The position numbers and the translations under genes were made by a program. From NCBI GenBank assembly GCA_019638185.1, contig JAHBUH010000019.1, positions 30,393-94,392 on the forward strand: a stretch of DNA of 64,000 nucleotides, written 5' to 3'. Positions within the stretch are counted from its first letter, which is position 1. Each line of letters begins with the position of its first letter. Below are positions 53,969 through 61,667 of this stretch, one piece after another. The notes beneath the pieces are model-generated. The model was given only the letters and a program-made list of their open reading frames with translations. It did not search any database and was not told the DNA's origin. The DNA is from Leadbetterella sp. (lineage in GTDB: Bacteria > Bacteroidota > Bacteroidia > Cytophagales > Spirosomataceae).

Positions 53969-54500
53969 GTATTACAAAATGCTTGGCGAAAAAACATTTG
54001 CGCAAGTGTCGGACGAAAAATTGTTTTGGCAATATAACGAAGACAGTAACAGCATTGCTGTTATCGTAAAACATTTATCGGGCAATATGTTGAGCCGTTG
54101 GATGGATTTTTTAACCACTGACGGAGAAAAAGAATGGCGAAACCGGGATGATGAATTTGAAAATGACATCGCTACAAAAGCTGAATTGCTGCAAAAATGG
54201 AATGAGGGTTGGAAGGTGTTTTTAGACACATTGAAGTCATTGAAAGAAGAAGACCTTCAGAAAATAATTTACATACGAAACCAGGGACACACCGTAATGG
54301 AAGCCATAAACAGGCAATTGGCACATTATCCGTATCACATCGGGCAAATCGTTTTTATCGGGAAAATGGGTGCTGATAAATGGGTTTCGCTTTCTATTCC
54401 GAAAGGAAATTCGAAGGCGTTTAACGACGATAAATTTTCAAAGCCAAAACATAAGGCTCATTTCACAGATGAATTTTTAAACCCACCCCAAGAAAAATGA
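53928..54500 (+). CDS. DinB superfamily protein (DUF1572)
   Basis: A 190-residue four-helix-bundle protein of the DinB/YfiT superfamily, DUF1572 branch. The fold is recognised by VIKHLSGNMLSRWMDFLTTDGEKEWR (first metal-site His), the helix KWNEGWKVFLDTLKSL, and NRQLAHYPYHIGQIVFIGKM (third-helix His pair). Members bind a metal and are thought to be thiol-dependent transferases or hydrolases; the substrate is unknown. The gene is AT-rich, its stop overlaps the start of a 24-codon mini-ORF (ATGA), and it heads a coupled run with the GNAT gene. Confidence 0.9.
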   Translation: MNINYLESVIKQFEYYKMLGEKTFAQVSDEKLFWQYNEDSNSIAVIVKHLSGNMLSRWMDFLTTDGEKEWRNRDDEFENDIATKAELLQKWNEGWKVFLDTLKSLKEEDLQKIIYIRNQGHTVMEAINRQLAHYPYHIGQIVFIGKMGADKWVSLSIPKGNSKAFNDDKFSKPKHKAHFTDEFLNPPQEK

Positions 54501-54571
54501 TAGCAGAAGAAACCGCAAAAGGGTTTGCAGCAGAAGGGATAAATGTATGGAATAAAACGATAAAGAAATGA
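54497..54571 (+). CDS. 24-residue mini-ORF coupled at both ends
   Basis: Starts with the ATG of an ATGA overlapping the DinB stop and ends with the TGA of another ATGA that holds the GNAT start. The peptide (MIAEETAKGFAAEG..., 24 residues, Lys-rich end) has no recognisable family. It may be the remnant of a deleted gene once lying between its neighbours, or a spacer that carries ribosomes to the GNAT gene. Its coding status is uncertain. Confidence 0.4.
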   Translation: MIAEETAKGFAAEGINVWNKTIKK

Positions 54572-55035
54572 AAGTTATCCGTTATACCCCGGAAAACCAA
54601 AAACATTTTGAACGCTTAAATAAAGCGTGGCTGAACAAATTTTTTGAAGTAGAGCCGCTGGATGAAACCCTGCTTTCACAACCTGAAGAATTTATCCTGA
54701 GAAAAGGCGGATACATTTTTTTTGTAGAACATGAGGGTCAAATTATAGGAACAGTTGCTTTGATTTTTATAAAACAAGGGGTTTATGAATTGGCAAAAAT
54801 GGCGGTGGATGAGGCATTTCAAGGGTTAGGTGCAGGGAAATTTTTGTGTAGTTCTGCCATTGAAGAAGCAAAAAAGCTAAATGCCGAAAAGCTGATTTTG
54901 TTTACGAACTCGAAGCTGCAAACGGCAATCAGCATCTATCATAAGTTGGGTTTTAAGGATGTTCCGCTTGATGAGCAACAATTCAAAAGGGCGAATGTAA
55001 AAATGGAGTTAGCTTTAAAAACAGTTAAAGAATAA
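54568..55035 (+). CDS. GNAT family N-acetyltransferase
   Basis: A 155-residue acyltransferase using acetyl-CoA. The core is clear: ELAKMAVDEAFQGLGAGKFL contains the Q-x-x-G-x-G/A pyrophosphate-binding loop, followed by LILFTNSKLQTAISIYHKLGF, the usual motif B. The acceptor (small molecule, amino acid or protein) is unknown. AT-rich like the DinB gene before it; the ATG is the second of two ATGA overlaps. It converges on the remnant nucleotidyltransferase with 42 bp between stops. Confidence 0.9.
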   Translation: MKVIRYTPENQKHFERLNKAWLNKFFEVEPLDETLLSQPEEFILRKGGYIFFVEHEGQIIGTVALIFIKQGVYELAKMAVDEAFQGLGAGKFLCSSAIEEAKKLNAEKLILFTNSKLQTAISIYHKLGFKDVPLDEQQFKRANVKMELALKTVKE

Positions 55036-55077
55036 CAAATTTCAGGACAGTGCCTACTATGAAAAACTAATCTTTAA

Positions 55078-55332
55078 CTAATCACGTTTATTGTGTATTG
55101 ATTGTAGTTCCTGAATGTCTAGCAGGTCTTTGGGGCGACCGGATTTAATTTTACTTGTAATTAAATCTTCAAGAGAAAGTACATTCCAGGATAAGATCTC
55201 AAAACTTTCTTTCTCTCCTTCTATTTTAACCAACACACTACTTCGATAGGCTTCTTCAAAAGGCTTATTGATAGAAAAGCGGGTAATAAGTCTGATAAAA
55301 TTATCAACTTCAGTTTGCCAATTTCTCTCCAT
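55078..55332 (-). pseudogene. Nucleotidyltransferase-family remnant lacking the catalytic core
   Basis: An 84-codon frame from ATG 55332. The first 17 residues (ERNWQTEVDNFIRLIT) match the N-terminal helix, and residues from PFEEAYRSSVLVKIEG to LEDLITSKIKSGRPKDLLDI match the C-terminal part, of small Bacteroidota nucleotidyltransferases of about 150-180 residues. The intervening beta strands with the GG/GS...DxD catalytic motif are missing, as if by an in-frame deletion at about residue 20. The family is known from memory of its pattern; no search was possible. The start lies inside the 3' end of the small upstream gene, with a 23-bp overlap, as in intact pairs. Enzyme activity is not expected. 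Confidence 0.6.
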
Positions 55333-55513
55333 GGGTTTCAATACTTATCACAAAGTTGTCTTTATCCTTATTTACTTTTTTCAAAGTTGGGAACTTGGAA
55401 ATCCGTTCGCTAAGAGATAAAAATTCGTAGAACCGCTCTGCAGGAGCAAGTGACAGAAAATACTCTTGTTGTTCTTTATTAGCCTCTTCCTTAGTTCTAA
55501 AAAGTATTTGCAT
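55310..55513 (-). CDS. Small partner protein of a nucleotidyltransferase pair
   Basis: A 67-residue soluble protein (MQILFRTKEEANKEQQ..., ending in a Lys/Asp-rich tail) of a small family found directly before nucleotidyltransferase genes in Bacteroidota, where the pair looks like a two-gene stress or toxin-antitoxin module. The central LSLAPAERFYEFLSLSERI helix is its most regular feature. Its stop lies 23 bp inside the downstream remnant. Function is not established; if the pair was a toxin system, this could be the surviving antitoxin-like half. Confidence 0.6.
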   Translation of the reverse strand: MQILFRTKEEANKEQQEYFLSLAPAERFYEFLSLSERISKFPTLKKVNKDKDNFVISIETHGEKLAN

Positions 55514-55608
55514 AATTTATTCAGAGAAAGAATATTATGGCTTCGAAAGTAAATTATTACGAATATCGTTAAAATTTCTTTTATAGCCCCTTATCCTTCC
55601 CTATTGTT

Positions 55609-57228
55609 TCAAATATTTATATCTACAATATTGGAAACAATAAACACCTGGTCGCCGGTTTTCCGGAATTCTTCCATCATGATAGAATTATCCGGTTTGA
55701 GCTTTAATTGGCGTATAAGTTTTCCGTTGTGAAATATCCTGACTTTCTGTTTATAATTAAGCATGTCCTGGGACAGGTACAGCCTGATACTTTTGACCCC
55801 GGAACTTTCCAGGTAAATGTGGTTGCTATTGACGGTGGCTCTAACGGCACCGGTTTTGTGCCGGTTAAAAGGACGCTTTATTTTTCCTTCTTTCACTGCC
55901 GGAGGGAGCAGGTCAGTGTGCCAGGCGGCTCTTAGGGCTGTAGTATCCAGTGCCGTGATTTCAATCCAGTCTTTTCTTCCGTTCCGGATGTCATCTGTCT
56001 CCCAGATCATATTTTTAGGAAAAGGGTTTCTCTGCTGAGTGATCACGGAATCAAAAACCATTCTGGCAGAGTCATTTTCAAAGAAGGGCAAAGAATGTCC
56101 GCCCGTGAGTACCCGGTTGTGCCAGTTGGCATTTTCCTGTCTGGCAAAATCATAAATTTCATTTACCCTTGCTATGGGAAACACCCGGTCTTTTGTGCCG
56201 CTGATTCCGTAAAACGGGGTCTGGTTTTGTAAATTTCTGAGCGTGGTATTTCCTGAATACACCAGAGGGAGGTAATTGAATGCAAAAAAAGCAGCAAACG
56301 GCGACTGTTTTTTATTGGCAAACCAGAACGCACCGGATCCGCCATTGGAATGTCCGCCTAAAAACACCCGGTTATCATCGATATTGTAGAGCGATTTTAT
56401 GATACTGATCTCTTTCAGTATCGCTTCGAAAGCTTCCTGGTGGGATAGCCATCCGAAATCCTTTCTCCCGAAAGGGTAGAGAATAAAACTGCCTTTTTCT
56501 CCCTGCTCCTGAATGAATTTTGCTTCCGGTCCGTAAATAACGTTTGCAGGCTCTGAAAACTCAAGCCGGTTAACAATGGCCCCGTGTAAATATACATACA
56601 GGGGCGTCTTTTCTTCAGGGTTATAGCTTTCAGGAATGTATACCAGGTAGGGAACGGAGAGGGTATCGTTCACTTGTAAAGTGTATAAGGTCCAGAACCC
56701 TGTTTGAGCCGGATGCTTAAAGCCGTTATAATTTTTGATGAGTGAATGAAGGTCTTTTGTCAAACTGTTCCAATACGTATCATCCCTTTCATTTATTCTT
56801 TTGCTTGTATCTTCTAACTTTTCCCGGGTTTTCGTGATGGAAGCCTGTGAAGAATCGGCCTTAAATTTCATGGTTTCGGCATATTCTTTCCATTCCGGCG
56901 TATCTTTTAAGCAGGTATTGTTCGGGTTATGGATGAAAAGATCATAGCTGTAGTAATCGTATCCTACTTTTGCTGAGAGCTTAAGATAATGAATTGCTTT
57001 TTCCTTATGGCCTTCCCGGCAGGCGGCCATGGCAGCAAAAAAAGTACCGTAGTTATCCAGTCCTGATTCCGGAGAGGTGTAATACCGGTCATAATATTCC
57101 AGGGCTTTTCGGAACTCATTTTTCTCATAAAAGACGTAAGCGGAGTCGTAAAGTGCGGAGACTTTAGACTGGGTATAGGCATGACCCGTAAATAGCAGGA
57201 ATATGCCTGTTATAATAAAATTTTTCAT
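55609..57228 (-). CDS. Exported alpha/beta hydrolase with TPR-like N-terminal region
   Basis: A 539-residue serine hydrolase. The ATG at 57228 gives a signal peptide (FIITGIFLLFTGHAYTQS). Residues ~20-130 are TPR-like helices (ALYDSAYVFYEKNEFRKAL, AAMAACREGHKEKAIHYLK). The esterase domain contains the oxyanion-side YLHG, the nucleophile in GGHSNGG, the Asp in SGTKDRVFP and the His in TGGHSLPFF. A C-terminal beta domain (~430-539) follows. The family includes poly(3-hydroxybutyrate) depolymerase-like and feruloyl-esterase-like enzymes; the substrate cannot be told. It has its own -7 element upstream. Confidence 0.82.
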   Translation of the reverse strand: MKNFIITGIFLLFTGHAYTQSKVSALYDSAYVFYEKNEFRKALEYYDRYYTSPESGLDNYGTFFAAMAACREGHKEKAIHYLKLSAKVGYDYYSYDLFIHNPNNTCLKDTPEWKEYAETMKFKADSSQASITKTREKLEDTSKRINERDDTYWNSLTKDLHSLIKNYNGFKHPAQTGFWTLYTLQVNDTLSVPYLVYIPESYNPEEKTPLYVYLHGAIVNRLEFSEPANVIYGPEAKFIQEQGEKGSFILYPFGRKDFGWLSHQEAFEAILKEISIIKSLYNIDDNRVFLGGHSNGGSGAFWFANKKQSPFAAFFAFNYLPLVYSGNTTLRNLQNQTPFYGISGTKDRVFPIARVNEIYDFARQENANWHNRVLTGGHSLPFFENDSARMVFDSVITQQRNPFPKNMIWETDDIRNGRKDWIEITALDTTALRAAWHTDLLPPAVKEGKIKRPFNRHKTGAVRATVNSNHIYLESSGVKSIRLYLSQDMLNYKQKVRIFHNGKLIRQLKLKPDNSIMMEEFRKTGDQVFIVSNIVDINI

Positions 57229-57252
57229 GTCAACTTGGAAGATTACGCCAGG

Positions 57253-57260
57253 CAAAATTA
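57253..57260 (-). promoter_or_regulatory. Candidate -7 element (TAATTTTG) for the exported hydrolase
   Basis: Exact TAnnTTTG match on the minus strand, 24 bp before the ATG at 57228. It lies in the 72-bp gap after the AraC gene. Confidence 0.45.
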
Positions 57261-57300
57261 CGGCTGGACGGGATCGAAAACTTGTATTTTTGGGACATAA

Positions 57301-58110
57301 CTACCGGTCAAAGTGCCAGAAAATATCTTCGTTACCCAGTTTTTTACCTTCAGAGAAAAATAAGCGCGGGGCTTTCTGGGTAAATTCCCGGAAAGTTTTA
57401 TTCAGGTGAGCCTGATCGGTATAACCGTATTCATAGGCTAATTCGGTTAACGATTTTTGGGGGTTTTCTGAAATTTTACCGGAAAGTGCCTTTCTGAAGG
57501 CCACTATATTGTAGAATTTTTTAACGGATACCCCAAAATGAGTTTGAAATAGCCTGTTGAGATGCCTTCTGCTGATGTGGAGGGTTTGGGAGAGATCTTC
57601 TATAGTAAATGGGGTGTCATTGGATAAAATTTGATGCAAAGCGGCTTCCAGTACCGGATTTTCATATTTAAGATATCTTTCCAGGAGCAGTTGGTCAAGG
57701 AGAAATGCCAGTTGTTTCGGGTTCCGCTCTTCAAAAAGCCGATCCAATTCCTGTCGCTCCAGAAAATTGAAATCCAGCACGTACCGGGTGAAATCAACAC
57801 CTCTGAAAAATTGGAATATACCCAGGGGGTTAAACACAATTACAATCCGGTGAACCGGTCCTATCTGAGTAACCTGGAGTATAGTCTTTCTTAAAGGAGT
57901 GAAAATCTGCAAAGGCAAGCCTCCCGGTTCAAAAATTACATTTTTCGCGGGGTCTCTGTAATGGGAACTGTATAAAGATATGGAGTTATTATAATGAGGG
58001 AAACACTGGAAGCGGGTGATGTCATTATCGGGTTTTATGTCCAGATAGTAGTAGGAGACGTGGGGTTGGATAAGGGGGTTTTGTGGTTTAAAAGTCTCAA
58101 AAATGTCCAC
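57301..58110 (-). CDS. AraC family transcriptional regulator
   Basis: A 269-residue regulator. The N-terminal 150 residues have the beta-rich pattern of the DUF6597-type sensor domain (PLIQPHVSYYYLDI, IFEPGGLPLQIFTPL); the C-terminal double helix-turn-helix contains TIEDLSQTLHISRRHLNRLF and SLTELAYEYGYTDQAHLNKTF. The start is a GTG whose G is the last base of the stop codon of the 50-residue gene before it; no ATG lies near. Effector and targets are unknown; the exported hydrolase immediately downstream is the obvious candidate. Confidence 0.85.
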   Translation of the reverse strand: MDIFETFKPQNPLIQPHVSYYYLDIKPDNDITRFQCFPHYNNSISLYSSHYRDPAKNVIFEPGGLPLQIFTPLRKTILQVTQIGPVHRIVIVFNPLGIFQFFRGVDFTRYVLDFNFLERQELDRLFEERNPKQLAFLLDQLLLERYLKYENPVLEAALHQILSNDTPFTIEDLSQTLHISRRHLNRLFQTHFGVSVKKFYNIVAFRKALSGKISENPQKSLTELAYEYGYTDQAHLNKTFREFTQKAPRLFFSEGKKLGNEDIFWHFDR

Positions 58111-58262
58111 TACTCCGGTTTGATTCTTACAATTTTTCCATCTTTTAAAACCACCAGCTCAGAGTTTTTCATTTTCTTAAACTCAATAAGTCTCTCGTAG
58201 ACTTTGTCAAGTCCGGATAAAATTTTATCGTGCTTTTCAATTTGTATTTCAGCTTTTGTCAT
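58110..58262 (-). CDS. 50-residue Lys-rich protein, possible antitoxin-like partner of the zeta gene
   Basis: ATG at 58262 to TAG at 58110, absent from standard ORF listings because of its length. The protein is one long charged helix (MTKAEIQIEKHDKILSGLDK...) followed by a short beta tail (ELVVLKDGKIVRIKPE). The ATG overlaps the stop of the zeta-like gene (ATGA), and its last base is the G of the AraC GTG start, so it is translated between them if at all. Small genes of this shape occur beside zeta-toxin-like kinases in Bacteroidota, so an antitoxin role is possible; the family link is from memory. Coding is supported by the exact overlaps at both ends and uninterrupted frame. Confidence 0.65.
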   Translation of the reverse strand: MTKAEIQIEKHDKILSGLDKVYERLIEFKKMKNSELVVLKDGKIVRIKPE

Positions 58263-58834
58263 TTTGTTCCAAGTAATAAGTTAAATGTATCTTTACATAC
58301 CACTTCCAAGCCGTTAGGGGATGTTTTTCTCGCAATAAGCCGATGTATACCTTGGGAGTTGTCAAAAATCAATGCGTCATCCACAATAGGTAAATATATC
58401 TCAAACAAATTTTGAATCCCTTTGTAATAACGCCGTTTAATAACTTCAGGTTCAATATTGTGACCGCCTTCCTGTACCCTGGTTTTTACCCGTTCCCTGG
58501 CTAACTCAATATTCTGAAGCCAGAAGAACAGCAAAGTGACCGCGTAACCGTTTTGTTGTGCTTCTACAATTTTGGGCCTGTAACTTCTGGATGATAAGGT
58601 AGTTTCAAAAGCAAAACTTTCTTGCGTCTTCAATAATTCATTAATTCTGTGCAGCATGATCCGCCCTGCTTCAATAGCTACCTTCTCAGGCTGAAAAGGA
58701 GAGAGGCCTTTGGCAATTTCGTCGGCATTGACAAACTCTTTACATTCTAAAATCTCAGGAAGAATTGTAAATGAAGCGGTTGTTTTTCCGGCTCAGTTAC
58801 AACCTGCAATAATATAGAGATTTTGCTCTACCAT
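58259..58834 (-). pseudogene. Zeta-toxin-like P-loop kinase with a stop codon in the Walker A motif
   Basis: A 191-residue frame from ATG 58834. The start MVEQNLYIIAGCN is followed by a TGA (58793-58795) exactly where the P-loop Gly (GGA expected) should be, then AGKTTASF and an otherwise intact protein with ADEIAKGLSPFQPE, FAFETTLSSRSY, LFFWLQNIELARERVKTRV and RYYKGIQNLFEIYLP, the usual zeta/zeta-like UDP-GlcNAc-kinase fold. The ORF that survives starts only at 58657, after the P-loop. Its ATG shares the A of the alaS TGA (TGATG); its stop overlaps the next ATG. Recent inactivation by one substitution, or a sequencing error, explains this. Confidence 0.85.
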
Positions 58835-61506
58835 CAGTTTACCACTGCCGCCTTCGCCGCCTCAATCGCATCATCCAGCCCTTTGATATCGCTGCCGCCG
58901 GCGGTGGCGAAGTGGGGCTGGCCGCCGCCACCACCCTTCATGAGTTTGGCTACTTCGCGGATGATGGTTCCGGCGTTCAGGTTTCTCTCTTTGACTACGT
59001 TTTCGTCGATGAGGATGGCCAGGTTAGGCTTGTCGCCGACTACGGCGCCTAAAATCACTACGGGCTTGCCCATGTTTTGTTTGAGGCCGAAAGCCAGCTG
59101 TTTGAGGGCGTCGGCGTTCGGTACGTTTACGCGCTGGGCCACCAGGTTCATGCCTTTGATGTTTTCCACTTTGCTCAGGAGGGCTATTTTGGCTGCCTGG
59201 ATGGTGGCGTTTTCAAAGGTTTCTATTTTTTTCTGTAAAACGGTGTTTTCGGCTTTCAGCTGCTCTAAGGCCTTCAGCAGGTCGTTTGATTTCAGGATTT
59301 CCTTCAGCTCCTGGATGAGGTCGGATTGCTCGCGCAGCAGTTCCAGGGCTTTGACACCCGTTACCGCTTCCACGCGCCGTACGCCGGCTGAAACCGAGCC
59401 TTCGGAGGTGAACCGGAACAGGCCGATCTCGCCTGTGGCCTTTACGTGTGTACCCCCGCAAAGTTCTACTGAGAAGTTCGGGTCAAAGGTGATCACCCGC
59501 ACGAAATCGCCGTATTTTTCACCGAAGGTGGCGGTGGCACCTAAAGCCACGGCGTCGTCAAACGGTACATTGCGTTTTTCGTCCAGGGCCACGTTTTCCC
59601 TGATTTTGGCGTTTACGATATCCTCTGCTTTGCGCAGCTCCTCGTCGGTTACTTTGGCAAAGTGTGAGAAGTCGAAACGGGTCACTTCATCGTTCTGGTA
59701 CGAACCGCGCTGAATGATATGATTTCCGAGCACCTCTCTCAGGGCCGCCAGCATGAGGTGGGTAGCCGAGTGGTTTTTCTCGATGTTCGTTCTTCTTTCG
59801 GTATCTATTTCGGCCAGGACCTGAACCGGTTCCGTGAGCTGGCCCAGCACTTCTGCGGCGTTTTTGTCTTTTACCACGTGAATGAAGAGGTCGTTTTCCT
59901 TCTTCGTGTCGGCCACCTTCAGGGTATGCTTTTGCCCGTTTATTTCCAGCGTCAGGGTACCGGTATCACCTACCTGCCCCCCCATTTCGGCATAGAAAGG
60001 CGTTTGATCCAATACTACGTGCACTTCCTGGCCGGCCTTGGTTTTACTCACCCGGTATTTCATCAGCTGCGCCGGGGAGGCGGTCAGGTCATAGCCTAAA
60101 AACTCCACACCGTCTGTTTCTCCCAGTTCCACCCAGTCGGCGGCTTCTTTTTCAGCATCCTTACGGCTCCGGGCTTTCTGCTGATCCAGGGCTTTTTTGT
60201 AGCCTTCTTCGTCTATGGAAAGCCCTTTTTCTTTGGCAATCAGCGCCGTGAGGTCTACCGGGAATCCATAGGTGTCGGAAAGCTCAAATACGGTTTCGCC
60301 GGAGAGGGTTTTGCCCGGGTTCTCTTCCTGGAAGATGGTATCCAGGCGCTTCAGGCCTTGTTCCAGGGTTCGGAGGAAGGTCTTTTCTTCTTCTTCCACT
60401 ACCTTACTTACAAATTCCACCTGGGCCTGCAGTTCGGGGAAGACATCGGCAAACTGTTGGGCCAGCACGGGCACCAGCCTGCACATGAAGGGCTCCCGGA
60501 AGTTCAGGTAAGAGTAACCGTAGCGCAGAGCCCGGCGCAGGATCCGGCGGATCACGTAGCCGGCCTTGGCGTTAGACGGCAGCTGGCCGTCAGCAATGGC
60601 AAAGCTCACGGCGCGCAGGTGGTCAGCGATCACCCGCATGGCCACATCCACGTAGTTATCGGATGAAAGCGTGCCGTTTTCGCCGTATTTTTTCCCGGAA
60701 AGCTGTTCGATCACCTGGATGGTGTTTTGGAACAGGTCGGTATCGTAATTGGATTTTTTACCCTGGATGGCCATGCAAAGACGCTCAAAGCCCATCCCGG
60801 TGTCTACATGCCTTTCCGGCAGCGGGATCAGCGAGCCGTCGGCTTTACGCTCGTACTGCATGAATACGTTATTCCAGATCTCCACCACCTGGGGATGGTC
60901 TCTGTTTACCAGGTCTTTACCGGGAAGCTGGTCTACTTCGGCCTGGTCTCTCAGGTCCACGTGGATTTCCGAGCAGGGGCCGCAGGGGCCCACATCACCC
61001 ATTTCCCAGAAATTGTCTTTTTTATTGCCCAGGATGATCCGGCTGTCATCGCCGATGATCTCCTTCCAGATATCAAAGGCCTCCTGGTCAAACGGCACGC
61101 CTTCCGCTTCATTTCCTTCAAACACCGATACGTAGATCCGGTCTTTGGGCAGTTTGAACACTTCAGTCAGCAGCTGCCAGGACCACCCCAGGGCCTCTTT
61201 CTTGAAATAATCCCCGAAAGACCAGTTGCCCAGCATCTCAAACATGGTATGGTGATAGGTGTCAAAGCCCACCTCTTCCAGGTCATTATGCTTACCGCTT
61301 ACCCGAAGGCATTTTTGGGTATCGGCGATCCTTTTGCTGGGCGGGGTACCGTTACCGAGGAAAAAATCCTTAAACTGGGCCATTCCTGAGTTATTGAACA
61401 TCAGGGTGGGGTCATTTTTGGCCACCAGCGGAGCTGACGGAACAATGAGGTGTCCTCTTTCTTCAAAAAAGTTTAAAAATGCCTTACGAATCTGGTGCGA
61501 TGTCAT
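58834..61506 (-). CDS. alaS: Alanine--tRNA ligase
   Basis: An 890-residue class II synthetase charging tRNA-Ala. Motif 1 and 2 regions are at the N terminus (LMFNNSGMAQFKDFFLG, RKCLRVSGKHNDLEEVG-like). The editing domain carries the zinc ligands HSATH and CGGTH, and the C-terminal coiled coil and DHHA1 domain end in GGGGGQPHFATAGG. Full length. A -7 element lies 28 bp upstream. The TGA stop shares its A with the ATG of the zeta-like gene, so that gene is translated from the alaS message. This makes an essential gene the entry point for the accessory chain. Confidence 0.98.
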   Translation of the reverse strand: MTSHQIRKAFLNFFEERGHLIVPSAPLVAKNDPTLMFNNSGMAQFKDFFLGNGTPPSKRIADTQKCLRVSGKHNDLEEVGFDTYHHTMFEMLGNWSFGDYFKKEALGWSWQLLTEVFKLPKDRIYVSVFEGNEAEGVPFDQEAFDIWKEIIGDDSRIILGNKKDNFWEMGDVGPCGPCSEIHVDLRDQAEVDQLPGKDLVNRDHPQVVEIWNNVFMQYERKADGSLIPLPERHVDTGMGFERLCMAIQGKKSNYDTDLFQNTIQVIEQLSGKKYGENGTLSSDNYVDVAMRVIADHLRAVSFAIADGQLPSNAKAGYVIRRILRRALRYGYSYLNFREPFMCRLVPVLAQQFADVFPELQAQVEFVSKVVEEEEKTFLRTLEQGLKRLDTIFQEENPGKTLSGETVFELSDTYGFPVDLTALIAKEKGLSIDEEGYKKALDQQKARSRKDAEKEAADWVELGETDGVEFLGYDLTASPAQLMKYRVSKTKAGQEVHVVLDQTPFYAEMGGQVGDTGTLTLEINGQKHTLKVADTKKENDLFIHVVKDKNAAEVLGQLTEPVQVLAEIDTERRTNIEKNHSATHLMLAALREVLGNHIIQRGSYQNDEVTRFDFSHFAKVTDEELRKAEDIVNAKIRENVALDEKRNVPFDDAVALGATATFGEKYGDFVRVITFDPNFSVELCGGTHVKATGEIGLFRFTSEGSVSAGVRRVEAVTGVKALELLREQSDLIQELKEILKSNDLLKALEQLKAENTVLQKKIETFENATIQAAKIALLSKVENIKGMNLVAQRVNVPNADALKQLAFGLKQNMGKPVVILGAVVGDKPNLAILIDENVVKERNLNAGTIIREVAKLMKGGGGGQPHFATAGGSDIKGLDDAIEAAKAAVVN

Positions 61507-61533
61507 TATTGGAACCGGAAATTTTATATTTCA

Positions 61534-61541
61534 CAAAAATA
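61534..61541 (-). promoter_or_regulatory. Candidate -7 element (TATTTTTG) for alaS
   Basis: Exact TAnnTTTG match on the minus strand, 27 bp before the alaS ATG at 61506. The remaining 126 bp to the rnz stop hold no gene; a GC-rich CCCCG/CGGGG pair is too spread to call a terminator. Confidence 0.4.
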
Positions 61542-61667
61542 GCTGTTTTTCGCGAAATCGCATCACGTTAACAGGCCTTCCCCGTGAATTACAATATCTT
61601 TCTCCGGGGCGGATTACCCCTGAAACAGGCTGTTTTTAAAGATAACTACTCTTTAAAGGACCAGCTT

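Noticed and set aside
58793-58795. TGA in the zeta-like gene as a recoded selenocysteine codon
   Set aside because: The position requires glycine for nucleotide binding, no selenocysteine hairpin follows, and GGA to TGA is a single substitution.
61560-61640. CCCCG/CGGGG pair after rnz as a terminator
   Set aside because: The arms are over 20 bases apart, imperfect, and have no T tract.
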